Shown here: one piece after another, positions 1-14,700 of the stretch
Position numbering within the stretch: the stretch's first letter is position 1
How the letters are laid out: every line of letters starts with the position of its first letter
Assembly: GCA_936450465.1 (NCBI GenBank)
Contig: OW388301.1
Coordinates: 16,969,523-17,033,522 of the forward strand
Direction of reading: 5' to 3'
Length of the DNA stretch: 64,000 bases
From: Gibbula magus
Taxonomy: Eukaryota > Mollusca > Gastropoda > Trochida > Trochidae
The notes under the pieces: generated by a model
What the model was told of the DNA's origin: nothing
Databases searched by the model: none
Seen by the model: only the letters and a program-made list of their open reading frames with translations
Position numbers and translations under genes: made by a program

Positions 1-1378
1 ACACTGTTCTTTGAGTAGAAGGACCAGTGTCTAAATTGAGGCAGTAGAGGAACTACTGCCATTCCAAAGGCCAAAATCCAAGTCAGGCACACACAGGCTA
101 AAGCAGTTCCTCTTGAAAACTTAAGTTGACGAAAAGGAAATTTAATTGCCAAGAATCGGTCAAGAGTTATAAGAGCTATCATTAAACAAGAGGCTTCTGT
201 GGACAGAGTTGAAATAAATCCTGCAAATTTACACATTGCACTTTTTCTCCATTGGTAATCATTTGCAACGTAGACACCCCTATAATGACCGTCTGTGATG
301 CCAATTATGATCATGTAAATTCCCATTAGACAGTCAGAAATTGACAAATTCGTTACAAATATTCCATAGCTACGCTTCTTGGATGTACTGTCATAGAAAC
401 ATCTGTATATAATGACGAACATATTACCAAGAAATGCAATGGTTGCAATGATCCACAAGATGACTCTGAGAACGGTCGCAGCAAGAAGGTCATCACAAGA
501 AGAGATAGCATTCTTTGTGGATACACATTTGGCCTCAGATAAAGACTTTGGACGCAAAACGTCACAGCAGACTTGGTAAGAGTCCACAAGAAGCCTTTCA
601 ACAGACTTCAGACCTTTTTGCAGGTTGCTTCCAAACGTCTGAATGTCGTTCTGGCGGATATCAAGATACCTTACTGTGGATAGATTCCAGAACAGTTCAT
701 CAGTCAATTCAGTCATGTGAACGTTCTTCAGGTCCAGAGTTGTGAGTTTCTCAAAGGCCAGAAACAGGGTTACATCAACGTTGCCAAGGTTTGTGTTTTC
801 AAGGTCAAGACTATCCAAGTTCGTTAAAGAATCAAATGCAGAGGTGTGTATATATTCAAGTTTAGGATTGTTGGACAAATCCAAATACCTCAATTTCTTA
901 ACATGTTTGAATGCCTCGCTTGATATATTTGTAATCATGTTGTGACTCAGGTCAAGTGTTAGAAGATTTGGATATCCAAAGAAGAGGAAGTTAAGACTGG
1001 TCAAATGACACATAGAGAGAATGAGACTTGCCAAATAATGAAGTTCTCTCTTGGTTAGGTCCTCGTCAATTGATAGACCATTTCTGAATTCAATGTCAAT
1101 ATTAACTCCAGAGACGTCAAGCTTTCTGATATTTGGACTGAGGGCATTTGAAGTGTTCATGTTAAATGTAGTATTACAAATTACAACATGGTCTTTGCAT
1201 TCACACTCAGGGGGACAGTTATCTTCTTCACAAGCTCTTTCATCATCCCCGTGTGGGCAATGTCTGAATCCATCACAAACTTCCAAAGGACTGATGCAGA
1301 TTTTGGAATCGGTGCAGCGATAATAACCCGGACAGGAGAAGTGATCTGTGGGTTGGATACAATAAGCACAATAGATCT
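1..1378 (-). CDS. Gene A exon 15 (partial): LDLa 6, LRR domain, hinge and TM1-TM4 of a rhodopsin-family GPCR
   Basis: A single open exon of at least 459 codons, cut by the window edge. In order: LDLa ([32 protein letters not shown]), an LRR N-cap ([15 protein letters not shown]), about five to seven LRRs ([76 protein letters not shown]), then the Cys-rich hinge of type-C LGRs ([20 protein letters not shown]). TM1 contains the conserved GN ([11 protein letters not shown]), TM2 has [14 protein letters not shown]3 ends [12 protein letters not shown] with DRF in place of DRY, and TM4 is [12 protein letters not shown]. Closest known type: snail GRL101 / relaxin-receptor-like LGRs. The acceptor is at 1379-1380; TM5-TM7 and the stop lie left of the window. 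Confidence 0.93.
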
Positions 1379-4300
1379 CTGTATGATAGTTCAATTAACA
1401 TCATTGGATTTATGATGAATGTGAACCTGCCATATTCCTGCTGTAATATCCTAGTATGATCTTTTTAAATATTTCGCAAATTGTTGTGATTCATCAACAC
1501 TGACAAATGATCACCTTTTATCCGAGGGAACAAAGTGTACAATCATAAGATAGTCATATAATTTGCCTTCGTTTGACAATGTTTTTGGAAATATTTGACG
1601 TTTTGACCCCTGGTCATTTCAATATGGTGTCAAGCTGTCATAGTCACCTATGTGGTTAGAAATTAAATCCCATATTGCTATATACTTATGTTCTATTCCG
1701 TCATCATTTGAGGAGTTACAACAAAAAATAGTTTCGTTTTCATCCTGTGACCATTTTCTTGTCCTTACCTTAATAATACTTTAATAATCTCGCACAATCA
1801 GCGAAGTGTTATGATAGTGTAATCAAATACATTCTTGAAGGCCACTAGTGTTATTTGATTTAAACATTATTATATTCGTAAAACCTATATGGGATTGGTC
1901 AACAAGCTGTCAAGTTCATGTGAACAACGACGCTACTTATTCCCATCTGCAAATACATTTTGGAACTCATTGACATTAAACTCACGCTGATTTTAAAGTA
2001 AAGGACATTTTGGTAGCATTTGCGTAATTTGAAATGTGAATTTGATTCCCTGCAAAGCCTTTATTTGGTACCACTGTGGACTATCCAAAAACATTTGATT
2101 TAAAAACTACTCAGAGTTAAGTCAAATTTACCCAAATGATCAGTGTTCAAGCACCTCATTGACAAATCTTCATTAACTACTTATCACACAAGCATCTTCT
2201 CAAACATATCAAACCATATTGATGCATTGGATAATAGAAAAGGCAACGTCATTTTCATGCTTTATTAATTTTCAATGAAAGTGTCCATCTCGGAACTCTG
2301 TGATTTGACATCCAGCATGGTGATTGCACAATGTTGTTGCGAAATCAAGCTTGTGATCAAGTAGCGTTATCATTCAATTTTTGAAATCATAACATTGTTA
2401 CATCATCACGTTTCGACATCATAGCATTGTGACATCAACAAGATGTTGACACCATATCTTCGTGACGTCATGTAGTCAGTAATACCAAGACAAGGTTTCG
2501 AATAATAAAACTTACCACATTTTTCTTCATCTTCGCCATTTTGACAGTCCATGATACCATTGCAGACAAAGAGAGGAGCAAGACAAAAACTCCCGGGACA
2601 TTTATAATAAGGTGATGGACATACCATTGAACCTTTAACAGAAGGTGGTATTGCAACCGATTAAAACATGTACAGGGACTCAAAAACACACTGAGTTGAT
2701 CTTCTGTCCCAAAGAGTAAAACGACTAGAACTATGATACTATATTGATTAATACTGATCAAGAAAGAGATGCATATATATTTTAATCAGCATGATGAGCC
2801 AATATATGACGGGTTCAATTATTTATCTTTGAGTACTTTCATTGGTGATCTGGACTTACTGTAATTCTGGCATACCAATCAGATTTGAATTTCTTTCTAT
2901 TGGAACTTCTATATGCAAAACCTTAATTGTAAAGTTGTCATTGTATGAATTACATGTCAGCTCTCTCCTGGGATTTCTGCTGTTAGTTAAAATGTAGCAA
3001 ATAGAAAGTTCTGTTCTGTTTGACAATGTATATCAAGTTCATGTAATTCATAGGCAGGCTTTTAACCTCAGAATAAGTGAACTGAGTTTGGAATTTAACG
3101 GCGCCTGAATTGCAGAGGAACCTTCTTAGCTCCGGTGTGACTGAGTTGAAATTAGCATTGACATCTTTTACATGCAGAACAATTATCAACAATAGACAAA
3201 GTTGCCGGGACCGTGGCGGGATTCGAACCCCTGACCATATTGATCCGCAGTCAAACACACTGTACCCCACCCGTTCCTCTTCCTCCTTCCCCATCACACA
3301 TACACCCCTTCCCCAAGAAACGTCACATCCCCCTAGTGAATTGAAATTGTAGTGTTTCTTAGAATGTGCGAGACGCAAAACCCAGGATTTCGAAAGCAAA
3401 CCTACTGCAATTTCCATACTCAGGAAAGTGAAGGATGATGCGTTCATCTTTCCCTGGCATCTGTAAACACGTGGGTTTCTTCAAGACAGTCGGTTTTGGT
3501 CGTCTCCAGGTTGAGACTCGCGATCCACTATAAACTGAAATTTGACAATGGGTAAACGATAGAGAATAGATATTCAAATCATTCTTTTTGGCATGAAGGC
3601 AGTCATCGTGAGTTGTATGTACTTGACACAATCATTTCGAGATTTATGCTGATGCCAAATTCGATTTGGATACACAAAACTGGTTTAAACATACACTCAG
3701 GGGCAAAAAAAATAAAGTAGAGGTTTGGAAAAAACTATTTTTTTCCACGGTCATTGATATTATAATGAGAAATAAACGTTCTGATAATGTTGGTCAAACT
3801 AAGCTGAGATAATGTCATTGCAAGTGTGCAAAACGAGTTTCCTACTACTAGTACACAATCCATTTGCAATTTTATAGTATAAAGCGATTGATAGGTTTTG
3901 CCATATCACAGCTACTGAAACAACTTAAAAAGTATAGGACAATTGATCGGTCTCTATTTTATTGATAAATAATTTCTGTAAAAAGATTTCGTATGGTACA
4001 GATGGGGACTAGAAATATAGTAGGACGGATTCCTGCCGTTGTTAGGATGCATTGGGATGAAACTTGTCAGTATTATGTGTTAGTTATTCATGGAGTTAAC
4101 TACACTGATGGGCTTACAGAAAATATTCCTACGAATGTAAGGTTCATCTTCTCCTTTTTCACCATCACAGTCGGTTATCCCATCCCTAAATCTTTCATTT
4201 GCAATGCATTTGCCGTTGAAGCACTGGAACTCGCGGCAAATATCTGAAAAAATATATTCATGGTAATGATATATGTTAGTGATGCACAATATATTTTTTA

Positions 4301-7300
4301 GCTTTAATTTCATTTCGAAGTCTTCTATAAAAAATATTGTGTCATCTTTATTACCTATCATTTGCTAATTTTAATATATCTTGGGACTGAACATTGTGTA
4401 AAATATACTGTAAAAGGGACATCTCATTAGAGATTACTCTTGATCTCAAACAAACGATATCTCCTGTGGAACATATTTTTGGTTTATAATGTGTGTTTTC
4501 TCTCCTATGTACTGGATTGCATCAACGCGAAAGACAAATTAAACTGGAATGAACATGTGATAACAACAATAGAGGTATACTTATGAAGATCACCTCAAAT
4601 ACAATTATAAAAACCTTAAATGTAAATGTTGATTCAAATTATGCATATCATATTTCGAAAGTGCCAAGCATCAATGATGACCACACTTCGACAATGTCAA
4701 ACATCACTGCAAAAGGTACTGCTCTTTATGAAAAATTGTTTCATTTTCATATTGTCATCAAAGTTTAAGATTAATGTGAAATGAATGTATTATTCCAATG
4801 AATTCAAAGTTTATTTCAAGTGTCAAAATAACTCGAAATATCATTTTCTGAATATTCTTTTATCAAAAGGCACTTATTCTCCACTTGCCATACGTGTGAA
4901 ACAAATTCATAGTGACAGTCTGCTTTGACTTGACACTGTCCAAAGGAATACAAATTGCAAAATATAGCATAGATCTATAGGGACACAAGGGCTCCTAATC
5001 AAGGAACACATTCGTGCAAAACAATCAGCTTACCACAAGACACCTCGTCAGACATGTCGACACAGTGTGCGTGAAAGTCACACCTGAGATTCTCATCTAT
5101 GCATTGTCCATTTTTACATGTCCACATATCCCTATCACAGGGCTTCATTTCTGTTGAAAAAAAAACCAAACAGAAGCATTGAGAAATATTAGCTGGCATC
5201 AACAAACTCATCCTGCTCTTTAAGAAGCGCTGTATGCACATGGCTCCTACAGTACCCTAACAGTTTGATGATTATGAATGCCAGAAATGTCATTCAATTC
5301 ATTAAAATTAAAATTTCACAAACAAATGTCTGAGAATAGTTGAGAATATTTTTTGTTTTATAACGTGATTATATGAAAAGTTAGGATTTCACTACTTGAA
5401 AAGATTTCCTAATAGGAAAAAGCTGTTCGACCTCACCATTGAAAACATTAATTCTGAATCAAAACGTTATACTTATATTGGTTGTGACTTGGACTTTCAT
5501 ATTTAGGAGATAAACCTACTGTGTTTGAAAATCAGAGACATGTTATACTGGATTGATAGCGAGTAAATTTAAAATTGAAACCGAACGCATCGCGTGAGAT
5601 ACAGTTGGCCTATCTCCATTCTACCATGACCGTTTTACCATGGGACTCTTTTTGACAGTGCGCACAACGGCAGGGCGCAAGCTCCGAATAACAGTCAAAA
5701 AATCTTTTGTGACAACAGCAGCGATTTCGTACCAAAAATATTGTTGTTATACACAAAGTTTTACCCCACAAGATCTCTTTAACCATTTAAAAAAATATAA
5801 TATATGTGTCATTTATTACGGGAGTTTCAATTTTGTTTTCGCAAGATTCACGTTCACAAAAATCAACATTCGTTTTTCCTTAATTTCACATGTTTGGAAT
5901 AACCCTTATAAACATATCACGCGACGTTCAAAATGGCTAACATTTGCCAACAGCTGTGAATGACGAGCTTGAGGACTTATATTTATTAAAATGAAGTGTT
6001 TCAGTTGAGGATGGTAACTGTCTCATTCGGGTAAGGAATGCACATTCTAGTTATACATGTAGGTATGCAGATGATATGACATATTTATTTCTTATTTTGC
6101 ATCAAAACATTACCCCCGGTTTTCAAATCCGGTTGACCATTGCGTCATTGTTTGTTCGTTTTCTCAACTGCATAAGTGTCGCTATTTAAAGATCTTGTTA
6201 CTGACGATGTTTGTCTTGCTAATCTATCATTTAATGTAGCTATAAAACACGCAATAGGACAGATAAATTTGATTAGTATCAGTTTTTTTTTATTTCCATA
6301 AGTAGAGCACACTTTAGAATCGGGCGTTTGTAGATGCAACAACACGAAGTGAAGCGGCGGTAAAATCAGAGGAGGTTTAATCCAGAATTGATCACATTTG
6401 ATTTTTCTGGAGAACCACTCAGAATCGAGTATCCAGCAATGTCATGGTAGAATTAAGGATAATATGTTGACAATATTTTAAAATTCAACTTCAAACGGAC
6501 ATGGGGTGTTGACCTCGTTAAATCCCCTAATTTATTTTAATATAAGGGGTTTGACCCAGTAAACGAGAACAAAATGTTCTCTTAATCACAATTCCCTGTC
6601 ACCATCAACTACATGGCATCAAAATACGTTTACATCATCAAGTAAAGACGATGAATTTACAGTGCTATGGCATCGATACAGAGGGCGTCTAATGGCATTG
6701 CAGTGGTCAGAAAGAATCTCACCCTCTTGTCTTCTGATATCAAATATATCAACACTCATTGATAAAAATCCAATATCCTCGGCAAATATATGATATTGGT
6801 AGCTTTCATCAACTTGTGTTGATATACATATATTTGATATCAGAAGCCCCTTGGGCTTGTTTCACCTTCTCCAGAACAACGAGCTCGAGAAAGCTGAAGT
6901 CTTGTGTACAGACTCCTTGGACAACGCCGATCTTAAATTGTAGTTTTGGTGAACCTGTGGACCCAAATGAGTCCCAGTGGTCATGACCTAAAACCTATTT
7001 TCATCTTCTTCTCCAGTACAAAAAGCTCTATAAAGCTAAAATGCTGTATAGAGACTCTTTGGCAAAGGAGGATTCTGAATTGAAGATGTGTATCTGTTTC
7101 ATTGGTATTTCGTGAAATTAAATGACACCTTCAAACCTTATAAACACCTAATGATATGACGTTTTATATCTTCTGTAGAGAAACATGTCATCATAAACAG
7201 GGGATTTCCAAAAATATTTCCTCTTTAATTGCAGCCAATGGGCTTCACAACATGATTATATTAATTATGTAAAGTAGCCAAATGGCTTCTTTTCTTCTCC

Positions 7301-10300
7301 AAAATGGAATCTTAAAGGGGCAGTAGCACGTTTTCTCGATGAAATGAGTCGATGAAATGTATTTGAAAAATAATGTCACAAACAGTAAAGCACCCTTCTC
7401 TCTCCCGAAAATCAATTAAAACAAATATTGTACATGGTTCTGTAAAGTTATGGGAATCATTTTCGTCATTCGAAATAATAAAACGTGTTCACAACAAAAT
7501 GGCCACCATGCAACTTTTGATTAATACGTAGCACCGTTATTACGACTACGGATAATTGGTTTGTGTAATAAGATATTTCACCATCCAAAGTAAATATAAA
7601 TGTCATAAACAATCATTATAAATGGAAAATTTAAAAAAATACAATTTGCAAAAGAATGTGATACTGCCCCTTTAAGGTGTATGTACGCATATATGTAATT
7701 CTGTTTTTTAACAATATGCTATCTATCTTTGTTATGTTGTTCATAACTGTCGATTTTGTGACTCTGTGATCCCGATCACATGGGCCATGACCCATCTATT
7801 CTCATCATCTTCCCCATTACGTATTGAAACTCCTGGAAAAAAAACTTTTAGTTTATTGTTTATAGCCTGATGGGCCACAGAGCCGATGAATTTATTTTAA
7901 AAGATATATGAAAATCACTATCCTGTAACATACCGCAATACATTTCATCTGACTTGTCGCCGCAATCATCAATTCCGTCGCAATAAAACGCATAAGACAA
8001 ACATCTGCCATTGTTGCATTTATACTGCTCTTCAGTGCATTCCTCATCTGAAAAATATAGTTACTATTATAGGAAACAATGTCTTTGGCATAAGGATGTA
8101 ATAAAAAAATATATCTTTTGATAGAATATTATGTTGTTTGCAGAATAAAAACAACAACAAAATACACAATGGCAAGAGATCATCACATGCTTAATATCTA
8201 ATTAATTCATTCCAACATCTGGGGTTTTTTTTAGTTCAAGTTGTATGAACAGACAGAACATTATTTGTTGCATCTATACCCATGTTCAGTGCATTTTTTA
8301 TCTGAAACAAATAGTTACTAGTATAGCTTAACAGTGCCTTTGGCATTTGGAATTCAAAAAAATGATATCGATTATTATAAAGAATGTTGTCAAAACAAAT
8401 TTATTTTTCACAAAAAAGCATAGAAAATAGCAACACATCACCATGCGTATTTTACTTCATTCCAATATTTGATTAAAGTTTAAGTCATATTCCCGAAATA
8501 CCAATAAGTGAGTAGGCATCATTTGTAGCCAGAATTCTGGGCTATACCTTCCAATCAAAACAGATTAAGCTTTTGAGATTTGATAAAGTATCAAACACAG
8601 GGGCTTGCATTGTCGAAATACTAGCGATTAGAAAGTCGAAGTCGACGACCAAGCCCCTTATACAATAACAAAGTATAGGGATGTAACAAGGTCAAAACCC
8701 CATGTCCATTTGAAGTTTTAACATAATGTTGTCCTCATGTCATCATTCAATATTATATATGACGTCAAAGCAAATACATTTATCTTTAAAATAAGCTATC
8801 AAACATAAAAATCGATCGAATAATCACACAGATATGAGTTTTCAAAGCTTTAAATATTAGCACATTGCTTATGTGTGCCATCAAATTGATCAAAACAATC
8901 GCTTGAAAAAAATATTATAAAATCACTTATAATATCCTGCTGATATTGACCCAGTTACGTAGCCCAGTATTTGGTGCATCAGATCGCACACTAACATTTT
9001 ACATGATGGGACACTGCTATTGAGGTACCTCGGTACCTTTCGACAATACAAGCCCCTGTGGTAACAATGACATTGAAATTTTAAATAAGCAAAGCCTTCG
9101 CGATTCCAAACTGATGAAATTCCGTGATTCAGTTCGCTATGGGTCAATTGCTTACATGCAATAGCACCAGGCGAGATATTTGCAAATACACATAGAAATT
9201 CATAATGCAATGAATCATTTAATTATTTCATATTATTCATAATATCATATATTTATTATTTATTCACCACATGACCACTCGTCTCTACCGTACACACAAT
9301 CTCTCTGTCCATCACATATCTTCCGTCTGGACACAAGTTCTCTGTTGGCACACTCAAAAACCAATTCACCGGCACGTTCATAATTTGGTGGTAGAGAAAG
9401 TGTTTGCCTTGAAATGGTATGTTCTGAAAAATAATCAGTTATTACATTTGCTGCTATGAAACTAGTATTTTTTATTCCATTAATGAAGTATAAATATGGT
9501 AAGTACAGGCGCCACAGCCTACAAAAATATATCTATATATTTATAACCATATAAAGAAGGTTGGACACGCTTGTCCATCTTTGATCTTGACATGGGACCC
9601 AACCTGGAATCAGTCTACGAATTCCGCCAAGAAACCAGTTTCACCAGTTTCCGTTTCCATGATCACAGATGACTGACCGGGTCCTACATTATAAATAAGG
9701 GTACATTTAACTGAAGATGTCAAAACATCTTTCTTCACAAAAATGTTTAACATTTGTGTTTTGCTTACCGTAAGATGCTGATTTCTTCATGCAGATGAAG
9801 TCTTGTATTGTTCTCGCATTGCAGTAGATGTCTGACCATCCATATTTATCCATAGAAAAACACTGTTCAATGGAGCCGCCATGCGGTCCTTTCAGTCTCT
9901 TTATGTCCCCCCTAAGAAACCAAAGCTAAAGAATTAGTTTGTACCGGTTATATTTTAATCTACTTTTGCGATTGACGGGAGCCTGAGAGGCGAATGATAA
10001 ATGCGATGAACTTCATATTAAGGTGTCGGATTCAAGTTTTAAAACCTAATATATACCACATAGATCTGCATTGACATAAACCTGTCTTTGATCATCTTTA
10101 ACATTATGACAAAGTCTGAATGATCAAGTAAAAATGTAAAAGCATTATATTTTGTTTATAATTTTATGTTTAGCATGATATTTGCGGTACTTTATTTCAC
10201 GCTTCAGTGTGTGTATGTTCGGGCCTAAAGTACAAGCAGGTTATGCTACCATTTCACCATAAGCCTAATCCGCCATCTAGGATAAACTTCAGATTGCATC

Positions 10301-11646
10301 GTTAAATTGTTGAGTGTTTTTCTTCGATTATGTCTTCCCCCTTCCAATTGGGGCCTGGGGGTGTGTGTTAACTTGTAGTGGAGTGAATTTGTTGTCACTT
10401 CGACCCTCTTAGCATGTAGAGATAGTGTTACCCGGGCTCAACCTTGTCCTCACCCATAAGGTGTCGGAGGACTTATAGCTTACTTTACACCCAAGGCTAG
10501 TCTCCCTGTCTCGTCTCCCACCTGTATAGACTAACTCACCTACTTTCAGTATCCTCATCATTATTATTTTAACTAGCTGAAATTCAGGCTAGCATTGCAC
10601 CCAAACCTTACTGCGTGTAGAACAGTTCTCTACTGCAGACAGAGTCGCCGTGCCCCTTGCGGGATTCGGACCCTGGACCTCTTGATCCGAAGCCGAACGC
10701 GCTAACCACTACGCTATCACGCCCCCTTCCCTTTGAGAAGGAGGTGGTGTTTCTTGTGGCTTTAACAAGAAATTAAACAAAAGTTCATCGATTACCAGTT
10801 AGAGTATACCATTGGCGTGTTATCTTCCCATCGATACGTTTGGCTGTAGAGTCCTCGTGCTTCAGGAAATTCTTTCCTCAATCCTGTAATATAATCAATT
10901 ATTGAAATGTCATATTCTAGATTGACATTTGACTTCATGATATAATGTTGTGAGCAAAGCACTCCCACCAGATGATGTAATTGTACAAAGCCCTATTTGG
11001 TTTTGTTTATAGATACGTTAAGTTATATGCAATAAACATTACCTGTTTATTTTATGTTTATTGCAATTGTGGTAATTATGTTTCGAAAATGCTTAGTAAC
11101 ATTAATTGTTCAATTTCTTTTTCTCAGCTATGGTTTATGTAGTTAAATGTTCAGTTAAATATAAATTATTAATATTTGCATAAATTACGTTTTGGTTAAA
11201 AATAAATACAGCTGATGACTATGATCGGAAGTTTTTTAATCATCTAATTCATAAATACATTACAAGGGCTTATTACTGCAGGGACGAGAAGAACTACTAT
11301 GGTAGGAGATGGTTGTAAACTCACACTGTGCAAGAATTGTAACCGTCGTCTGGCACTCTTAGACATGTTTAAGTTAACCCTCTTCAACTGACATAGGTTT
11401 CATTTAGTTTGATAAGTTTCTACTCACCAATATACGCCGCTGCACCTTGGAGTTTACCAAGCAAGAACTTCTCGGTCTCCTTGTCTCTGATTGAAGCCAA
11501 GATGGAGCCTTTCGTTTTGCAAACTCTTCTTGCATCGAGCCACGATAGTTTACGCATAAATTTGACAATTTCATAACACTGGCCAGAGTAGAACCAAACT
11601 CCGTTATCACATTCTGAAAATGAATATACGTTTTAGATCTAAAGGT

Positions 11647-11718
<72 letters not shown>

Positions 11719-14700
11719 AAGTCCCAAAAACACTTTTACATTTTTACTCAAACATGTTTCATTGGTATCATCTGGGAGTATGACAGTTGTGACGTTATGA
11801 TGTCACAATGATAGTGACGTAACAATGGTATGACGTAAGAATACGGAAAGCGGTAGAGATGACTTATTGTACATGTAGGCAAAACAGAGTATATAATGTA
11901 TAACATCATTACATTGTTAGACATTTTGTTTGGGTTTTAATATTTTAATAAAATGTTAATTTAGATAGATACATTGACACTCTTTCTCATATTCCTTACG
12001 TTCATTCCATAAATAAGAATAAAACTAACACTTCACTATCAGAAAGAAATGCTATGAACAATTTATGTAATGATAAAAGTATTGTTATCAAAGAGGCAGA
12101 CAAAGGCGGCGCCATTGTGATAATTGATAATGAAAAGTATGCTCAAATGTCTTTAGATATGTTGAATGATAATAAAAGTTATGAGGAAACAGAGGATATT
12201 TATGTACTGAAAAGACTTATTACATTTATCTTTACGGAGGAAATGACCTACAAGGAATTCGACTATCTGAAAAATGTTTCTTGTAAGGAAAGTAATTGTT
12301 ATGGTTTGCCTAAAATTATTTAATGCAAAGATATAACTAAAAAATGTGCCACCTCTTCGGAAATCTATACCAAGTGTGAACATCCTCAATACCTTACTTT
12401 AAGACCTATCACTGCCGGTCCAAGCTGTGGTACCAAACGTTTGAGTAACTTCATTGATATTCCTGTAAAACCTTATCTTACGAAAGTAAAACGTTATACA
12501 AGAGATACAATGGATTTCCTAAACTTTCTACCTGAAACTATACCTGATCATACTAAGTTAGTTACATTTGATGTTAAAAGTTTATATTCCAATATTCCTC
12601 ATAAACTTGGACTGGAAGCAATAGAATATTGGATCGATACACATCCAGAGCTATTATCTGATAGATTTAGCAAATCGTTTATACTTAAAAGTGTAAACTT
12701 CATAATGAACAACAATGTTTTTTTTTATTTCATTGTGTACATTACAGACAAATTAAAGGTACGGCTATGGGTACAAAAATGGCACCAACATACGCAACCT
12801 TAGTACTAGGATATATTGAAAACAACTCAGAAAAATTAGGAAGTGAAATTTGTAATTTCATCGTTGAAAATTGGCGCAGATTTTTAGATGACTGTTTTAT
12901 ATTATGGCCATTTAGTAAGACCCATCTGGAAACATTCCACAAGACATTGAATAGCATGAATGAACACATTGTATTTACAATGGAAACAAGTGACAGTAAA
13001 CTTTCTTTCTTGGATACTGTTGTGAAAATATCGGATAGATGTTTAGAAACGGACATATTATAAAGCTACTGATACTAAGCAATATTTGGACTTTTCATCA
13101 TGTCACCCATTTTATACAAAGAGAAGTATCCCTTACAAATTATCCAGACGTATCTGCATGATCTGTTCAAATGAAGATACAAAGGAACGCCAGACTCGGA
13201 GAACTCAAAGTGTTACTACATAAAAGAGGATACTCACCATACCGTCGGGGATGGAATTAATAAGGCGTTATCCATCGATAGAAAATAACTCTTACAAGTA
13301 AAGAAGAAAGACAAATCAGAAACAATCGACATTGTATATGTCTCAACTCATAAACCACTCAATCCGGATAGGTTTCACAATATAAAACAAAATACACCTA
13401 TTCTATGAAAAAATGTGTAAACGCCAGGGCAAAAATTTAAAGCAACTATTAACTAAGGCTAAATTTGAGATAAACAATACTCCTCCGGAGTATGGAGTTT
13501 CCAAATGTAACAGAGGCAATTGTGGAACACGTCCATATTTACTAGAAGGTTCGAGTGTGAATATAAGAACAAAACAGATAGATTTCATGTGCGCTTCAAT
13601 ACTAACAAATTCAGCAAAAAACATTATATATGTCATTGTTTGTCAAGAGTGTTCTTGTGAATATATAGGACAAATTGAGTGTACACTTGAACAAACACTC
13701 TCTTTCAAATATATAAATTACAACAGAAAGCTGCAAGAGCCACGGCTTTGATTCGAATACAATGACGTTATGTGTGTAAGCAGTTATGACGTCACTATGA
13801 AACAAGTAGTAAAGAAGGAAATGTACGTAAGTAGTGAACCTACATCACACACGTATGGATATGGAGATTCAACTTGTTCTCCAATCCTTTTAGGGGATCG
13901 ATTAGCTTTTAATATTCGCGTTTCGATTGAATACGAACCTCTTTCTGGCTTCTCAGCAACAACTCTTTGTATAGAAAACATAAAACATCAAAGCCTACCG
14001 TCTGTCGACAATATGCTAATACAGATTTGATGCGAAGACCCTTGTAAATCATGGTAACTTTTGCAGTCATGATTACGAGTCACTTGAGCAATGGGACCTT
14101 AGATATTCTAACATTGTCTTAAATCGAAGATAAAAAGAATGAATTAAACATTGTTCGTTAGAGAATTGTTTTAAGTTATTTTGCTATATTTGAAAAATAT
14201 AAACATGGTGAAATGTTAGTATCATTTTCATTTTCCAATGAATGTACATCGCACCCTTTTGTCACACTGTGTACATTGTATTTGCATGGACTTAACATCA
14301 ACAATTTAATTGAAATGATATCAATGTATTTCCACAATGGTGTTGCGGATTTTCTCGCTGCAATAGTATCAGTCATGATATAAGTAAACAAGTCGTGAAA
14401 GTAACCTTAAACCAAACTCACCATACCTCATTTAAAATGACCTACCAATAACAACAATATTACTGAACAACAATACTATCAATGACTTACTGCAATCCAG
14501 CTGAGAAGTCGAACCTAGGACCTCCGTTGTCAGATCGTAGGGACATTGTTCGCATGATTTGGAATTCTCTTTCATCTGGAAGGTTCCAAGAGGGCAGGGC
14601 TTACACGAAACTGCTCCAGATTTAGAGAAACTCCCTTTCGGACATACGTCTGGAACATGAACCCTTTGACATAACATTTCAGGAACACCACCATCTGTCT

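Noticed and set aside
11620..11811. ORFs of repeated Ile-Tyr on both strands
   Set aside because: Translation of the (TA)n microsatellite.
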